64,000 nucleotides of DNA from Cycas panzhihuaensis (Eukaryota; Cycadophyta), in NCBI GenBank assembly GCA_023213395.1, contig CM041465.1:173111741-173175740 (forward strand), read 5' to 3'. The stretch's first letter is position 1. Each line of letters starts with the position of its first letter. Below are positions 1-12,420 of the stretch, in pieces. The notes beneath the pieces were generated by a model, which saw only the letters and a list, made by a program, of their open reading frames with translations, searched no databases and had not been told where the DNA came from. The position numbers were made by a program, and so were the translations under genes.

Positions 1-1985
1 TCTCACATGCTTCTTCATTCCCTAAGGAATTTTCTCCATAGAATGTTCTAAACCTTCCACTCTCCCTTCATCATGTCTTGCTTCCTAGCTCAAAATTGTC
101 ATCCCTCTTATAAAAACTTGTCATGTCCATCTCCGCCTTCCAAACTTCCCTATAACCAACACTTTTTACCCCGCATTAATTCCTTCATATAGTTTTACAA
201 TCGTCTTGGGACCCCCATTAAAACCTTTTTCCCAAAACGAACATCTATCACTAATCCCACTTCCATCTTATTTCCATGAGACCTCTAGTTGTCCAACCAA
301 CCCCTTATCGAATCAAATTCCAGGTCTCATATACCTCTCACTATACACTTTTTTTGTTCCTATTACCCACACAACAATTTATACTTTGAGAGCAAAGTAT
401 TCTAAGGGGATGGGAGTTTTTTAATGCCTAATTATGTGAATTTCATTTTTTAGGAGAATAAGGAGTTGTTAATATGAAGTTGGTATTTAGGAGAGAGAAC
501 AAGAAGTCAGTTTCTAATAACAGATTAAATAGGCCGCATCCTATGGCTATAAATAGGGGAGCACTATTCATTTGTGAGTCATCTTAGAGAAATTGTATCT
601 AATCTAGAAATGATGGCCTAGAGTCATTAGGGTACTGTTGTGCCATTGGGAGGAAACCCTCACCACTAGGAGGGCAACTATTCTGAGCTTTCATCTAATA
701 TTATTTTTATTTGCCATTGAAATTCTAATATTATTTATGTGAGATATTTTATAATGTTATTTATGATGTAATTGTTATATTTTCTGTTATATAATTTGTG
801 GGCCTGCCACAACATGAAAATTTATCACATTAAAATAAATCAACAATTTGTAGAATGTAGGAAAAGTTCAACACAAAAATTAGATCATGAAGATTCAAAC
901 ATGTCTTTGGTGGCATCCATTGGGCATGCAGGGGATCCAATTTTCTATTGGGCTCTATTTTTTTTTATTATCCATTAATAGTATGGATTATGGCTAGTAA
1001 TGAGCAACTATGTTATTAACTATACATTAGAGTTTTCCAAGTTAAGATTTGTTTTGACCACTTAAGGTTGTGTTGACCCAACTAGGATTAGATCAAGCTC
1101 ATTAATTAAACCCACCAACACTAAGGTTGCTTATTATAATACATTTTGATAATCCAATTAAGACACAAATTATAATAGATAGGCCCCCATGGAGAAGGCA
1201 TCCTAGAACTACTTCATCTATACGCTAAAGCTTTTCTTTACAGACTCATCCATCTCAAGCAAGACCCTATAGGGCTAGCCCAATGCAAATAGGAAAATTT
1301 GTCATATTTGCACAATGGTTATTATTGTGTCTATTGGATTTTTATCGTTTGAATCTCTTCCCATTATCATTATATTGCCAATGTACTTGCGATGTTTAGG
1401 TTTTATAATGGATTTCTAACTGAAAATGATTGTTGTTACCTTGGAGCACTTTCTTATCCGATGCACAATGTTCTATTATTTTGTCTGGTGTGGACCCAAA
1501 CAATTAATGTTTTTGTCTTAGATACATTAGTTCATGGCATTCTAGATTTTTGCCATTTTGGGACACAACTAAAGCAAACCCGGACTAGGGGTTTTTAAAG
1601 TCAGTCAAGTTAACCAACCTTACTTATGCCTAGTTGAGTCAACACTCCCTTCTGATCAACACAAATGCTAAGAAAAACCCAATACACAATTAATACCATA
1701 AATGCCCAATGCATATTACTAACCCTATTCCACATCATCAATAAATGATATCAAAACCTAAACCAAGTTGATAATTGAATTCACCACAAACAAGATTGTC
1801 CAATTCAATAATCTATTCATCCTCTATATTGGCAGGTTGAAGGACTAGTCTAACAAAAATATAGGGCAATCCTATAAGGAAGCCTATGATCAATCTATTG
1901 CTAAATGTGCATTTGTAACACATTACCCACACATTGCAAATTTTTGAAAATAGTAAAAACCTAGCCTATAGTTTTAGAGCAAGCA
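1..1985. other. AT-rich stretch without a recognisable gene
   Basis: Open frames here are short (under about 75 codons) and match no family I recognise. The only notable element is a TATA-box-like motif near 548 in a setting that resembles the promoter part of an old LTR. No LTR ends, PBS or target-site duplication could be assigned. The last five bases (1981-1985, AAGCA) are the left target-site duplication of element A. Confidence 0.5.
548..559 (+). promoter_or_regulatory. TATA-box-like motif, possibly from an old LTR
   Basis: TATAAATAGGGG fits a plant TATA box. It is followed by about 200 bases with no long frame and several A/T-rich runs that could hold a polyadenylation site, as in the R-U5 part of an LTR. 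No second copy of this stretch was seen in the window, so an LTR origin is only a suggestion. Confidence 0.3.
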
Positions 1986-2425
1986 TGTTAGAAAATAAAA
2001 TCACACCCTAATACCATAACATATGTGAAAGCAATAACTCAACATAATGATATTAACATGAGGACTCACAACAATGAGTTGATATAAGATATAACATGAA
2101 ATATAAGTAAAATAAAATATGCACCGTAACACAAGACAACATGAGTTGGGGGAAATGATCATGATCATCTCCAATATTGCATTATAAAAAAGGTACATAC
2201 TTATAGAAATAGTCTACCTCATAGAGGTCTAATGGTGTTGGAGGGCCTCTAAGATAACCTATGAGAATACATGAATATATGAGCTATAAACACATATTTT
2301 AATAATGCTCATAGACTAGTATATGCACAACCATGCACCTCTTTAAGATGTATATGCACAATTTTTGGGAGATGACTATTACAATAATCATGGATTAACC
2401 ATAGATTAAACATTATTTTCCTACA
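1986..2425 (-). repeat. Element A 3' LTR
   Basis: Left copy in plus coordinates, the 3' LTR in element sense. It starts TGTTAGAAAATAAAATC and ends TTTTCCTACA. The purine tract lies immediately inside it at 2426-2432. Several substitutions and small indels separate it from the copy at 4795. Confidence 0.85.
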
Positions 2426-2445
2426 CTCCCCCATAATGTTTAATC
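2404..2445 (-). other. Inverted repeat bracketing the polypurine tract/U3 start (A)
   Basis: GATTAAACATTAT (2404-2416) pairs perfectly with ATAATGTTTAATC (2433-2445). The 16-base loop holds the LTR terminus and the polypurine tract. The same arrangement recurs in other elements here with different stem sequences. Confidence 0.75.
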
Positions 2446-4794
2446 TTGTTTTTTTTTTGTTACATTACCAAACTTTGTCTTTGTCTCTAAAATGGTTCAC
2501 ATGTGCTTCCTTTTGTGCTTATTCCTCTTCTCCAATTGTTGAGAAGAAATTTGACTTCACCTTGCTAAGACTCACAACATTGAGTTTATGATCTTACAAA
2601 GTAGTCAACCTATTTTAGGTGTCCACTTGTAATTACCTACAATCCAACACCATTAATAAAGCACAAGTATCCAGCAACTAACCGTTGCTAACCTTAAGTA
2701 AACATGCTATAAATTTTATTACCATCTACAAAGGATATCCCAACCATGAACTCATTGCATAATTTCACTTAATGAAACTAAATGCAAGGTTCAAATGAAG
2801 CACTTAACTACCTACCATAAATGCAAATGCATTCCATTATCAATGTAACATTTTGCACATGTATTTCTCATTTAAAAGAGGTTATCACATGAGCACTTAT
2901 TTATCAAAACCAATATTTTAACAATTTCGGATGAAAATATGTCTAAAAATGTTTCAAAAATGAACTAGTAAAAGGTTTCTACACCACTTGCCCAAAATTC
3001 AATCTTAAAAAACTATCAAAAATCAAAACCCAATATAGGCTTACAACTACTTATTTTGAAGGCATTGAAACATTCTTATGCTCTTGACAAAACTAAAATC
3101 CAAGTTCAAATGCAAAAATTATAACAAAAAAAATGCAGTTAGGTATGAAAATGTGGCATTAGGCATGTTAGTTGGGTGTTTATCCCTTTCCCATTTAGCT
3201 CCTAGGCTTTGATTTTCACCATGTGATTGACTACTTATGTCTTATGTTCTAAGGCAAACTTCAAACTTTCATTCAATTTAATTTAATATAATCCAACCTT
3301 TCTAAACAAATTAAAAACTTTTAAAAAATAATACGCCATTTTATTTTTTTACATTTGTGCATTGTTTTGCCATTGACTTGTGATTTTAGAAGGGGAGAAT
3401 CACTTGTAATGAAGAGCAATCTATTTGTGTTTAAAGCTGCAAGTTACATGGCTTCACAGCTATCTTTGATCTTTCTACTTGACATTTCTCTCACCATGTC
3501 TCCACAACATTGATATTTGGTAGCTTCTCTCCACAACTTCTTCCTTATGTGTTGCTTAGCTTTGATTTGCAAGGGTTTAACCTCCTCTAGGATCTCCCAT
3601 GCCTCAAATCTTCCATAGAGTAACCCACAACTCTTCACTGCTATAATGCCTACCTCTATTAGCATTTGGCTTAAATTTCTAGTGCTTGTTTTACATTCTA
3701 AGCTTCACATCCTCACATCTGCCGATCAATTCAACAATCTACATTCAAATTTATGCTCTACAATTTCCTTTGTGGGGTCCACTATCTCTTTTATGAATTG
3801 GGCTCCTTCAAAACCTCGTGGGTTTTTTCTATCTCTCAACAATATTTCAAAGTTTCAATGGATATGTCAATAGATCTACTTTTCTTTCCTCTTCTTTGGC
3901 TTCACTTCGGCAATGAATTCTAAACACTCACAACAACCTCTGAAAATGAGCCATAATTCTTCACTGATTTGCTTCAATTCGACTAAGGGTTTTTGTAACT
4001 TTCTTTTCACAAGTTTTCATTCTTTCAGTTGTAGATCTCCATGTGCCTTCAATATCTTCTCTTTTATTTTCGTTTTGAGTATTTGACTTCTCTATTCTTC
4101 AACGAACAAACACAAACACTTCAGGGTTTCAACAATTCTACTTCATCACTTACTGTTATTGCACTTTCATTTAACATCTCCAACATTCAAATTAATTGAA
4201 TTACCATCAACTCAACGATAATCTACCTCATGGGCACCTTTGCGACTACTTTGTGGGCTCCATTCAACTAACAACTACCCACAAATCATCGTCATTGCAA
4301 GGTAATCAAGCTTGCATTCGTGATCTTCACACACAAACCAACACCACTCACTTCCCAACTAACATGGGGTACCCCTCATCAACAGTAGGTCATCAAAACC
4401 TCATTCATGCCCATCTCACAACCTCCACATCATGTGAGACTTAATCCATCCATATGTTATATATCCCCTTAATCAAATATATTAAATAATTAAGATTGTG
4501 GACCAAGCTTTAAAACTTTAGCATGCAATATTTTTACGTGCACCACATGCATAAATATAGTCCCTTGAATCAATATTAAGAATAATCTCATCATAAATTC
4601 AAAATCCCAACTTCGCAGCTCCCCCAATCCATACTCCTCTATTATATTAAGCATAACATCTGCTAAAAAGTTCCAATAAAATCTTTCAAGCAAACATAAT
4701 TAATATATCTACAAGATACTTTCAACACAATTCTGACAGATTAAAACATGTACTCATAGCCTCCCAAGGATCAAACTATTAAGCTTTGATATAA
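2426..4794 (-). other. Element A interior, no recognised protein domain
   Basis: The longest minus-strand frame is 73 codons (3444-3665), rich in Lys, Glu and Arg. Neighbouring minus-strand frames around 3880-4130 are also charged but broken by stops. A remnant of a gag-like or captured sequence is possible, but no zinc knuckle or pol motif is present. A degenerate PBS occupies 4783-4794 beside the 5' LTR. Confidence 0.5.
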
Positions 4795-5206
4795 TGCTAG
4801 AAAATAAAATCACACTTTGATGCTGTAACATATGTGAGAGTAATAAATCAACATAATGATGTTAACATGAGAACTCTCAACAATGAGCTGATATAAGATC
4901 TAATGTGAACTATAAATAAAATGAAGTGTGCACCATGACATAGACAATGAGTGTCGGGGGAAATGATCATCTTCAATATTGCATTATGAAAGAGTACATA
5001 CTTATAGATACAATCCACCTCATAGAGGTTTAAGGTAACTTATGAGAATACATGAATATGTGAGCTATAAACACATATTTTAATAATGCTCACAAATTAA
5101 TATCTATAAAAGTGTGCACCTCTTTAAGATATGTATGCACAACATTTTAGGGATGACTATTACAATAATCATGGATCAACCATAGATTAAACATTATTCT
5201 CCAACA
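4795..5206 (-). repeat. Element A 5' LTR
   Basis: Right copy, 5' LTR in element sense. It starts TGCTAGAAAATAAAATC and ends ATTCTCCAACA. The PBS-like GCTTTGATATA lies just outside its TG end at 4783-4793, and the right target-site duplication AAGCA follows at 5207-5211. Confidence 0.85.
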
Positions 5207-5958
5207 AAGCATAGTTTATGAACACCCAAAACCAATTTTTCTATTCATTACAAACAAGCAAAAATGTTCTTATGGTTAAGATGTCATAGCATGAACTGAC
5301 AATTTGATTATGCTCTTAAGATAGCAATCCTTTTATATGAAGACTAATATATCACTAAAAACACCGGCTTCTGTTGAACAAGTACATCAACATTTCGTTA
5401 CTACTCACCTCGAACAGGGTGCTAACAACACTTTGAGCAGAAAGGCACAAGCGAGAACCAGGTATGATGACTAGCAATGGAGCCAAAGACAAGTATAAAC
5501 ACAGCCAAAATTTCTGATCAGAAAGCAGTACAAGTTATTCAGATGTGTATCAAAGGAAGAATGCCCCAAAAAGGCTGACAAGCTACAACCCTGAAGAAAT
5601 TAAAATAAACTCCAGAAAAAAAACCCTCAAAGGACAGGCAGAATAAGCATGCTACAAAGAGTACTACAACCCTAACATCCCCAGAATACAGACCCTGAAA
5701 TCCCCTGGAATTCATGAGGTTCTGAAGTTGCCCCTTGGAAGAATACAGATGTTGGCAGAAAACAGAGCAATGGCAAACCAACTGATATTCGGTATTAGCA
5801 AAGAAACTTCAAAGGAAAGAGTATATCTTCTTTGCAACACTAAATGAGTACAGAAAACCACATACCATTAAACTGTGGGGAAGATAACCAAATGAGAAGC
5901 AAGAACCAGAATATCTTCACAAGAGATATCAAAGAAGACCAGGAGCTATCTGACCCAT

Positions 5959-6120
5959 CCAATAACTAGAACACTTCCTGACTGCAGTGAATAAATATTA
6001 CCATGTGGTGCTACAAAGTGGAGTTTGAGAGAATGATCCAACATGCCTGATAACTGCAGAACAGTTCATGACTGAAGAGATGAAATATTACTGCATGATA
6101 CCGGAAAGTGAAATCTAAGA
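5959..6120. repeat. Diverged two-unit tandem repeat, about 89-bp period
   Basis: CCAATAACTAGAACACTTCC (from 5959) aligns with TGATAACTGCAGAACAGTTC (from 6048). Each continues through CTGACTG or ATGACTG, AATATTAC and a final GTTTGAGA or ATCTAAGA. The units are old and imperfect, with no flanking signal. Confidence 0.5.
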
Positions 6121-6523
6121 GGCTGACTACTCTTTAGAAGCTACTTTCTAAATTAATACTACTACTTATTCTATGCCTTGTTCACTGCAGCCTTTTAATA
6201 CTTCCAGGAAGGACCACTAACACAAACCTGATTTGAAATTCTCATTTTCAAGTGTATCTCATAACTTTTCCTATTAATTGAACAATGTAATGCAACAAAC
6301 TAAAAAGCATAACCCATAGGCCTATTTTAGCATGCACACCCCATTCTCTTACTAACTCATTCACACACAAGCCTACACACACATGAAAAGAGAGAAATCA
6401 ACAAGAAGATATTCTCATACCTTTTTCACATAGGTCTTGTTGTGGGCATTAACAAAACAACAACATTGTTTATATTGATCAAAATGTTGAGTCCACTTCT
6501 GCAGGTTTTCAGTCCAGAGTCAG

Positions 6524-6526
<3 letters not shown>

Positions 6527-6573
<47 letters not shown>

Positions 6574-6594
6574 TACACACACCAAAAAAAAAAA
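6527..6594. repeat. Compound microsatellite (TC)n(AC)n(A)n
   Basis: Fifteen TC units (6527-6556) are followed by an AC run with one interruption (6557-6582) and an A run (6584-6594). An open frame across it encodes only Ser-Leu and Thr-His repeats and is not a gene. Confidence 0.95.
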
Positions 6595-7140
6595 CTAAAA
6601 AGGTCTTTGCAAGAAAAGGAAATAAGCCAAAGTACACATTCATGTACTATTAGTGTAGAATCTGTAGGATTTCCCTAGGTAGGGCTATTTAAGCACAAAT
6701 ATCAAAATGATTGATAAAGAGTGGCACATGTCAATAATATGCAAACATCAAGAAATAAATGCAAGCATCAAAAAATATAGATGAACATTAGACAACACAC
6801 ACACAATTTGATCATCAACATACACATAGGCACAAGACCATGACAGGGAAAAGCGAAGATCATTTTGTACTTATTTCCACTTCATAGAGATAAGACTACA
6901 AATTTTTAAGGCAGCTTCTTTACTACTACCACAGTGTCTATTTGTACAAGAGATGGCAATTATACAATAGACACAATATATCCCTTTGTTTGTGTTATTG
7001 ATTGCATTTGGATTACATTATGGCTTAAATACATAAACATTATCATATGAACACGCATACCATATATGTGATAGGCACACAATGCACACAACATAAATCA
7101 ATTGTACGAGGGAAAGAAGTACACAAACGACAACCAGTCA

Positions 7141-7324
7141 TGTTAAGATTCACTCTACAATGGGTGAATAATTGAATTGATTCATATGGGAGAGTTCATT
7201 TGTCTTAAATATACATCAAGGAACTGTAATCGATATGTGTCCAGTTGACACTTGTCATGTTTACATAAAGAGGGTTTTAATATATTATCCTCGTGTCTTA
7301 ATAATAAAACATTACATCTTAACA
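7141..7324 (-). repeat. Element B 3' LTR
   Basis: A short LTR running from TGTTAAGATTCACTC to ACATCTTAACA. Its partner at 36746-36942 differs by several substitutions and a small insertion. The pol stop codon and purine tract adjoin it on the right. Confidence 0.9.
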
Positions 7325-7343
7325 CCCTCTCTTAATGTTTTAT
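7304..7343 (-). other. Inverted repeat bracketing the polypurine tract/U3 start (B)
   Basis: ATAAAACATTA (7304-7314) pairs with TAATGTTTTAT (7333-7343). The 18-base loop holds the LTR end and the purine tract. The inner arm overlaps the last codons of pol. Confidence 0.75.
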
Positions 7344-8820
7344 CAGGCCTAACTTGTCTCTAAGAAATTGAAATTTCTCCTTGTTGAGTGGTTTTGTTAT
7401 GATATTTGCAACCTATTCATTTGTTGGGCAATATGTCAAATCAATCTCCTTGTTTTGCACCTTTTTCCTTATAAAGTGATGATGTACTTCAGTGTGCTTC
7501 GTTCGACCATGAAGAACTAGATTTTTCGTCAACTTAATTGCAGTTTGATTTTCACAAAAGAGTGTTGTTGACTTTTGCTATTGTTGATCCAAATCTGCCA
7601 GAAGTTGTCTTAACCAGGTTGCTTCACAAGAAGCGCTGACTACTAACTTATATTTTGCTTCTATGGATGATAATGCGATTGTTGACTTTCGTCTGCTGCT
7701 CCACGAGATTGTAGTCGATCCAAAAAACAAACAATATCCGCTTGTCGATTACCTTTCTTCTTTATCTCTTGCCTAGTCTAAGTCGCAAAACCCAATCAAT
7801 TGTCCTCATTTCACTTTTGGATAGATGAATTTTAGGTCAGTTGTTCCTTTCAGATATCTGAGTATTCTTTTTGCATCTTTTCAGTGAGTCGGTCTTGGAT
7901 CCTACATGTGTCTAGGAACTAGATCAACAGAGTATGATATGTCAGGTCTAGTTGCAGTGAGATATATCAAACTTCCAATTAGTTGTCTGTACAGAGTTGC
8001 ATCAACTAAAGCTTCTTCATTTGATTGAGTCAAATCACAGCCGATTTCTATAGGAGTTGCACAACTGTTGCATTCTCCCATTTTAAATTTTGTTAACAAA
8101 TTTTTTATATATTTACCTTTAGATAAGGTGATTGAATCCCCTTTTTGATTGACTTCTATACCAATATAGTAATTTAGAATTCCTAGGTCTGTCATTTCAA
8201 ACCCTTTTTCTAGTTTTGCCTTTATATCTGCCATGGATCCTGTGTCACTTCCTATGAGGATCATGTCATCTACATAGACCATGATTATTGTGATCAGTCT
8301 CACTCTTTTTTATGTATAGACTAGAATCTGAGCCACAACTATGAAATCCGTTTTGAGTGAGATATCTGTCCAACATGACATACCATGCCCTTGGAGCTTG
8401 CTTCAATCCATATAAAGCCTTTTTTAATGTGCACACAAGATTTCCTTTGCCTTTCTAAATGTATCCTTCTGGTTGACTCATATAAACTTCTTCCTCGAGT
8501 TCTCCATTCAAGAAGGCACTTTTTACATCTAACTGATAAATCTTCCAATTAAATTGAGCAGCAAGGGCTATTACCGTTCTCACAATATTTAATTTTGCTA
8601 CAAGTGAAAAAGTTTCTTCATAATCTATCCATGTTGTCTAGGTGTATCCTTTAGCCACTAATCTAGCTTTATACCTTTCTACTTCACCATTAGAATTTTC
8701 TTTTATTTTATGCACCCATTTGCAATTTATAACAAGCTTACCTGTAGGTAGATCAACTAGTTCCCATGTCTGGTTTTTAAAAATTGATTCCATTTCCACA
8801 TTCATTGCAATTTGCCATTC
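7332..8820 (-). pseudogene. Element B reverse transcriptase-RNase H
   Basis: Read leftward from 8820: an RT N-terminal block (INCKWVHKIK, then ARLVAKG, DVKSAFL and [16 protein letters not shown]), the catalytic YVDD box (8265-8276), then EMTDLGILNYY and the ATPIEIG and RPDISY blocks. RNase H follows, with TKHTEVHHHFI and the terminal TKPLNKEKF motif. The enzyme would copy the element RNA into DNA and remove the template. The frame is broken near 8303, has in-frame TAG codons (one between RNase H motifs near 7590), and the usual CDNQ Asp reads Glu. The stop lies in the stem beside the purine tract. Confidence 0.85.
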
Positions 8821-10171
8821 TTAGTGTTGTTTTGCTTCTTCGTAAGATTGTGGTTCAACAAGGTTGAATAGAGCCTGATGTTTTTGGCTTCTTGTTCTGT
8901 GTGTAAACACATCTCCTTTGCCTTCCTCCACTATCTTGAGATACCATTTTGGTATCTTCTTGAACGTCGTTTCTTTTTCTTTGTCTTCTTCAGCACTGGA
9001 GTCTGTTGGAGGCGAGAGTGCCCTCTCTGATTCTTCTACTTCAACAGTTTCTATGTCTTCTAAAGTAATTCTTGAGATTTCTTCAAATGGAGATTCTTTT
9101 GGAAGAATTATCTTTGGTGACTCTTCAATCTTTTGATGCAGTGGTGAACCTTTTACAATGTCATTTTCATTATATACAACACCTCTACTTATATAGATCT
9201 TATTTGTATTTGGATCTATATGTTTATAGGATTTTGAATTTTTGTTATAGCTTATCATTATACATTTTATGCTTTTACAATCAAGCTTTGATCTCTTTTT
9301 GTCTGGAATATGAACAAAGGCGTGGCATCCAAAAATATTTAAGTTACTTACATCTGGTTTGTACCCCGTCCAGGCCTCTTCAGGAGTAATTTGATCTAGA
9401 GCATGTGTTGGACTTCGATTTATGAGGTAAACAGTTGTGTTTATTGCCTTTGCCCAGTAAGTCTTCAATACTTGTCTTTCTTGAATCATACTTCGATCCA
9501 TCTCCATGATCTCTTTGTTTTTGTGTTCAACCACTCCATTTGACCGAGATGTCTTTAGAGTTTTGAACTGTCGTTGAATTCCATGCATTCTATAGAAATT
9601 CAGGAATTCTTTCGAGATGTATTCTCCACCTTCGTTAAATCTGATGTATTTTATTTAGGCTCCGCACTTAAGTTCGACTTCTGCTTTGAATTCTTCAAGG
9701 ACTTCAGATTTACTATAAAGAAAGTAAATCCATACTTTTCTAGAGAAATCATCAATGAAGGTGAGAAAATATTTAGCTCCATTTATGGAACATGGAGTGA
9801 TCGGACCACATAGATTAGTGTGAATTAACTCTAATTTGTTTTTTCCTCTCCATTCACCTTTTTGAAAAGGAAAACGATGTTTTTCCAAGAAAGCAACCTT
9901 TACAAACAAGAGGATGAAATGAGACATTGGAAAGACCAGTAACCATTCCTGAGTTACACAACAATTCTAATCTATCAAAGGAGATATGCCCATACTTCAA
10001 ATGCTAAAGTTTGTTATTATCAATATTTACAAGAGTATATGCTTTTACATCTTTGTTTCCAACAAACAGGGTTAGAAAGCACTCTGTACAAATCATTGCT
10101 CTCTATTCCCTTGGCAATTTCAATACCACCCTTTTTCATATCCAGAATATGACAACAACCTTTTTCGTCAA
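8821..10171 (-). pseudogene. Element B integrase with C-terminal linker
   Basis: The zinc-binding N-terminal part is near 9900-10050 (LKYGHISFDRL and CKGC). The core follows with TFIDDFSRKVWIYF and, after a stop near 9655, GGEYISKEFLNF, and then TPEEAWTG. The first catalytic Asp is Asn (IHTNLCGP, codon 9814-9816). The second, expected in a SDGGGEY-like block, reads FNEGGEY, so it is also lost; the Glu in VVEHKN is kept. A Ser/Glu-rich linker (about 8930-9130) leads to PKWYLK and the RT. C is inserted at 10177, just before the protease end of this domain. Confidence 0.85.
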
Positions 10172-10176
10172 AAATA

Positions 10177-10412
10177 TGTTAAAAGTTACTCAGATAGCAA
10201 ATGAATGTACTCGATTGAATATTAGAGAGAGATCTCTGAAAATAAATACATTTAGGGCTCGTAACCACCTTTGAACTGATTGGAACTGAAACATGCCAGA
10301 AAAACACTTGTCTAACGTGTTCACCAATATGACTTAAGTTACATTAATGAGGTGTCCATAGCAACTCCCCTTGAGCCCCTTTATTTCATAGATAAAACAT
10401 TATATCCTAACA
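10177..10412 (-). repeat. Element C 3' LTR
   Basis: TGTTAAAAGTTACTCAG to TATATCCTAACA. The partner at 34598-34835 differs at a minority of positions. The minus-strand purine tract (CCCTCTCTT on the plus strand) follows at 10413. Confidence 0.92.
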
Positions 10413-10432
10413 CCCTCTCTTAATGTTTTATC
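10391..10432 (-). other. Inverted repeat bracketing the polypurine tract/U3 start (C)
   Basis: GATAAAACATTA (10391-10402) pairs perfectly with TAATGTTTTATC (10421-10432). The 18-base loop contains the LTR terminus and the purine tract. Confidence 0.8.
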
Positions 10433-10462
10433 CCTTTAATCTTATCTTATCTCTAAGAATTT

Positions 10463-10861
10463 TGATGGAGAGAGGGTGCAAACAGTGATTCAATCTATAA
10501 ATGGAAGCAAACCATTCAGGAACATAGACAGGTGCACCAGATCTGGCAGGTGGAAAACACCTTTAGGGGATAAAAAACCACCTTTGAAATAAGAATAATA
10601 TTAAGATAATAATGATGAATATACATTGTAGCAGGTTGAGGATCTCATCCTCCCTCTTTGACTAATTGGATCTTCTACCTACGTACCAACAGAATATTGT
10701 CTCCCCAATCTTCCAGCTAGCCAATGTGTGAAAATTTCTGGAATAGATGGGAGAGAAGTTTGTTGATTTGGACAGTTGGCCAAATCACAGAACTTTTGTA
10801 ATAATGCAATAATCTTAATTAAATATATAATAAAAGATAACATTAGAGCTTAACATTAGCA
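10463..10861 (-). repeat. Element D 3' LTR
   Basis: TGATGGAGAGAGGG to CTTAACATTAGCA. It matches 16888-17282 except for scattered substitutions and a 4-base indel in an AT run. Confidence 0.93.
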
Positions 10862-10883
10862 TCCCCCTTTAATGTTATCTTTT
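10832..10883 (-). other. Inverted repeat bracketing the polypurine tract/U3 start (D)
   Basis: AAAAGATAACATTA (10832-10845) pairs perfectly over 14 bases with TAATGTTATCTTTT (10870-10883). The loop holds the LTR end and the TCCCCC tract (purine in element sense). Confidence 0.8.
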
Positions 10884-12420
10884 CTACAATATATGATATA
10901 GAAGATAAAGAAGTCTTTAGCATGTTGATCCCCCTTTGATGGAGAGTTTTTTAATCTTCAATAAATCTCGAAGCTTTAAAAACTTAACTTCAATCAATGG
11001 CTTTATAAGAATATATGCAATCTGCACATCTGTAGGACAATAAGATAAATGAATAGTTTCATCATTTACAAGATTACATATAAAATGTTGATATAATTCG
11101 ATATGTTTTGTCCTTGAATGAGCAACAGGATTAGTAGCAATAGATATAGGTCCTTGATTATCAACATGAAGTTTAATGGATGAATTAGGAAATAAACCAA
11201 ATTCACTTAAAAGGGATTTAATCTAGTGTGATTCTTTGTTGGCTTCAACAAGAGCTCGATATTCAACTTCAATTGTGGATAAGGCTAATGCTTGTATCTT
11301 TTTGCTAGACCAAGTAATTGGTGAAGAATCTAAAAAGAAAATATAACCAACTGTAGATTTATGGTCATCAGAGTCTCCCCGCCTAATCAACTGTAACTGT
11401 TAATTTTAAGTTATTCTTGCAAGAATTATAGGTTAAGCCATAGAGTGTTGTACCTTGTAGGTATCTTAAAATCCGTTTTGCTGCTTTCCAATGAGACTCA
11501 TGAGAATTTTGCATACATTTGGAGCATAAAGCAACAACATAGGATATATCAAGACGAGTGTGAGTTAGGTAAATGAGACTGCCTATTAGCTGTCAATATG
11601 TTGTAGGATCACAAAGTGGTGTGGAACAATTAGTGGATAGTTTAATACCTGATTGTAAAGGATTTGGAGCCTATTTAACATTTTCCATATTAAATCGTTT
11701 GATTAAGTCTAAAATATATTTAGGTTGAGATATCGTTATTTTAGAATCAGTTTGACAAATTTGTAATCCTAGAAAATAGTGTAAAAGACCTAAGTCAGAC
11801 ATTTCAAATTTGTTCATCAAGATTGATTTTAATTGATGAATCTTTGGAGTAAGGATCCAGTGATGATTATATCATCTACATAGAAAATTAAGATAGTAAT
11901 ATTGTCATTTTCGCGTCTAAAGTAGAGATTAAGATCACTAATACATTTAGTGTATCCATTTTGTATAAGATAATCATCTATTTTTGTATACCAAGCTCGA
12001 AGAGCTTGTTTTAAGCCATAGATAAATTTTCTTAATTTACAAACGAGATTAGGATTACAAACAAATCCAGGAGATTGATTCATGTAGAGTTTTTCTTTAA
12101 GATCGTCATTTAAGAAGGCACTCTTAACATCCATCCGATGGATTTCCCAACCAAATTGAGCTGCCAGAGCGATGATAGTTTTAATAGTATTCATTTTAGC
12201 TACTGGAGCAAAGGTTTCGTTATAATCAATACCATCAATCTGTGAGAAACCTTTTGCTACTAAACGAGCTTTGTACTTTTCAACTACTCCTTCAGAGTTA
12301 AACTTAGTTCGATAAACCCATTTACAATCTACCACATTCTTTCTAGGAGACAGAGTAACTAAATTCCTAGTTGAGTTTTTTTAAGAGCATCTATTTCAAC
12401 TTGCATGGCTTGTTGCCATA
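10884..12420 (-). pseudogene. Element D reverse transcriptase-RNase H
   Basis: The RT N-terminal half is the clear frame 12335-11829: [38 protein letters not shown], then FYVDDIIITG with YVDD at 11871-11882. A frameshift follows and the RT C-terminal half continues to about 11470. RNase H is seen near 11000-11330 (ALALSTIEVEYRAL, VDNQGPISIATNPVAHS, RTKHIELYQHF). At least one TAG interrupts it. Confidence 0.85.

Larger units (their letters stand above)
1986..5206 (-). mobile_element. Element A: 3.2 kb LTR retrotransposon without recognisable pol
   Basis: Two direct repeats of 440 and 412 bases bound a 2.4 kb interior. Both begin TG and end CA, and the unit is flanked by a perfect 5-bp duplication AAGCA (1981-1985 and 5207-5211). 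Inside the left LTR lies a minus-strand polypurine tract (CCCCC at 2427-2431 on the plus strand). Inside the right LTR lies a degenerate initiator tRNA-Met PBS (GCTTTGATATA at 4783-4793). These fix the orientation as minus. No protease, integrase, reverse transcriptase or RNase H motif is visible, so it looks non-autonomous and would depend on another element's proteins. The LTRs differ clearly from each other, so the insertion is old. Confidence 0.85.
5212..7140. other. Noncoding stretch between elements A and B
   Basis: No frame here resembles a known protein. The stretch contains a diverged two-copy tandem repeat (5959-6120), a compound microsatellite (6527-6594) and otherwise A-rich sequence. 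Its last five bases, AGTCA, are the left target-site duplication of element B. Confidence 0.5.

Noticed and set aside
1986-5206. Two unrelated dispersed repeats
   Set aside because: Matching TG/CA ends, the AAGCA duplication, purine tract and PBS show they are the two LTRs of one element.
6442-6678. A 78-codon frame across the microsatellite
   Set aside because: It encodes Ser-Leu and Thr-His repeats from (TC)n(AC)n only.
9072-9389. A 105-codon plus-strand frame
   Set aside because: It is the antisense shadow of B's integrase linker, which has clear homology on the minus strand.
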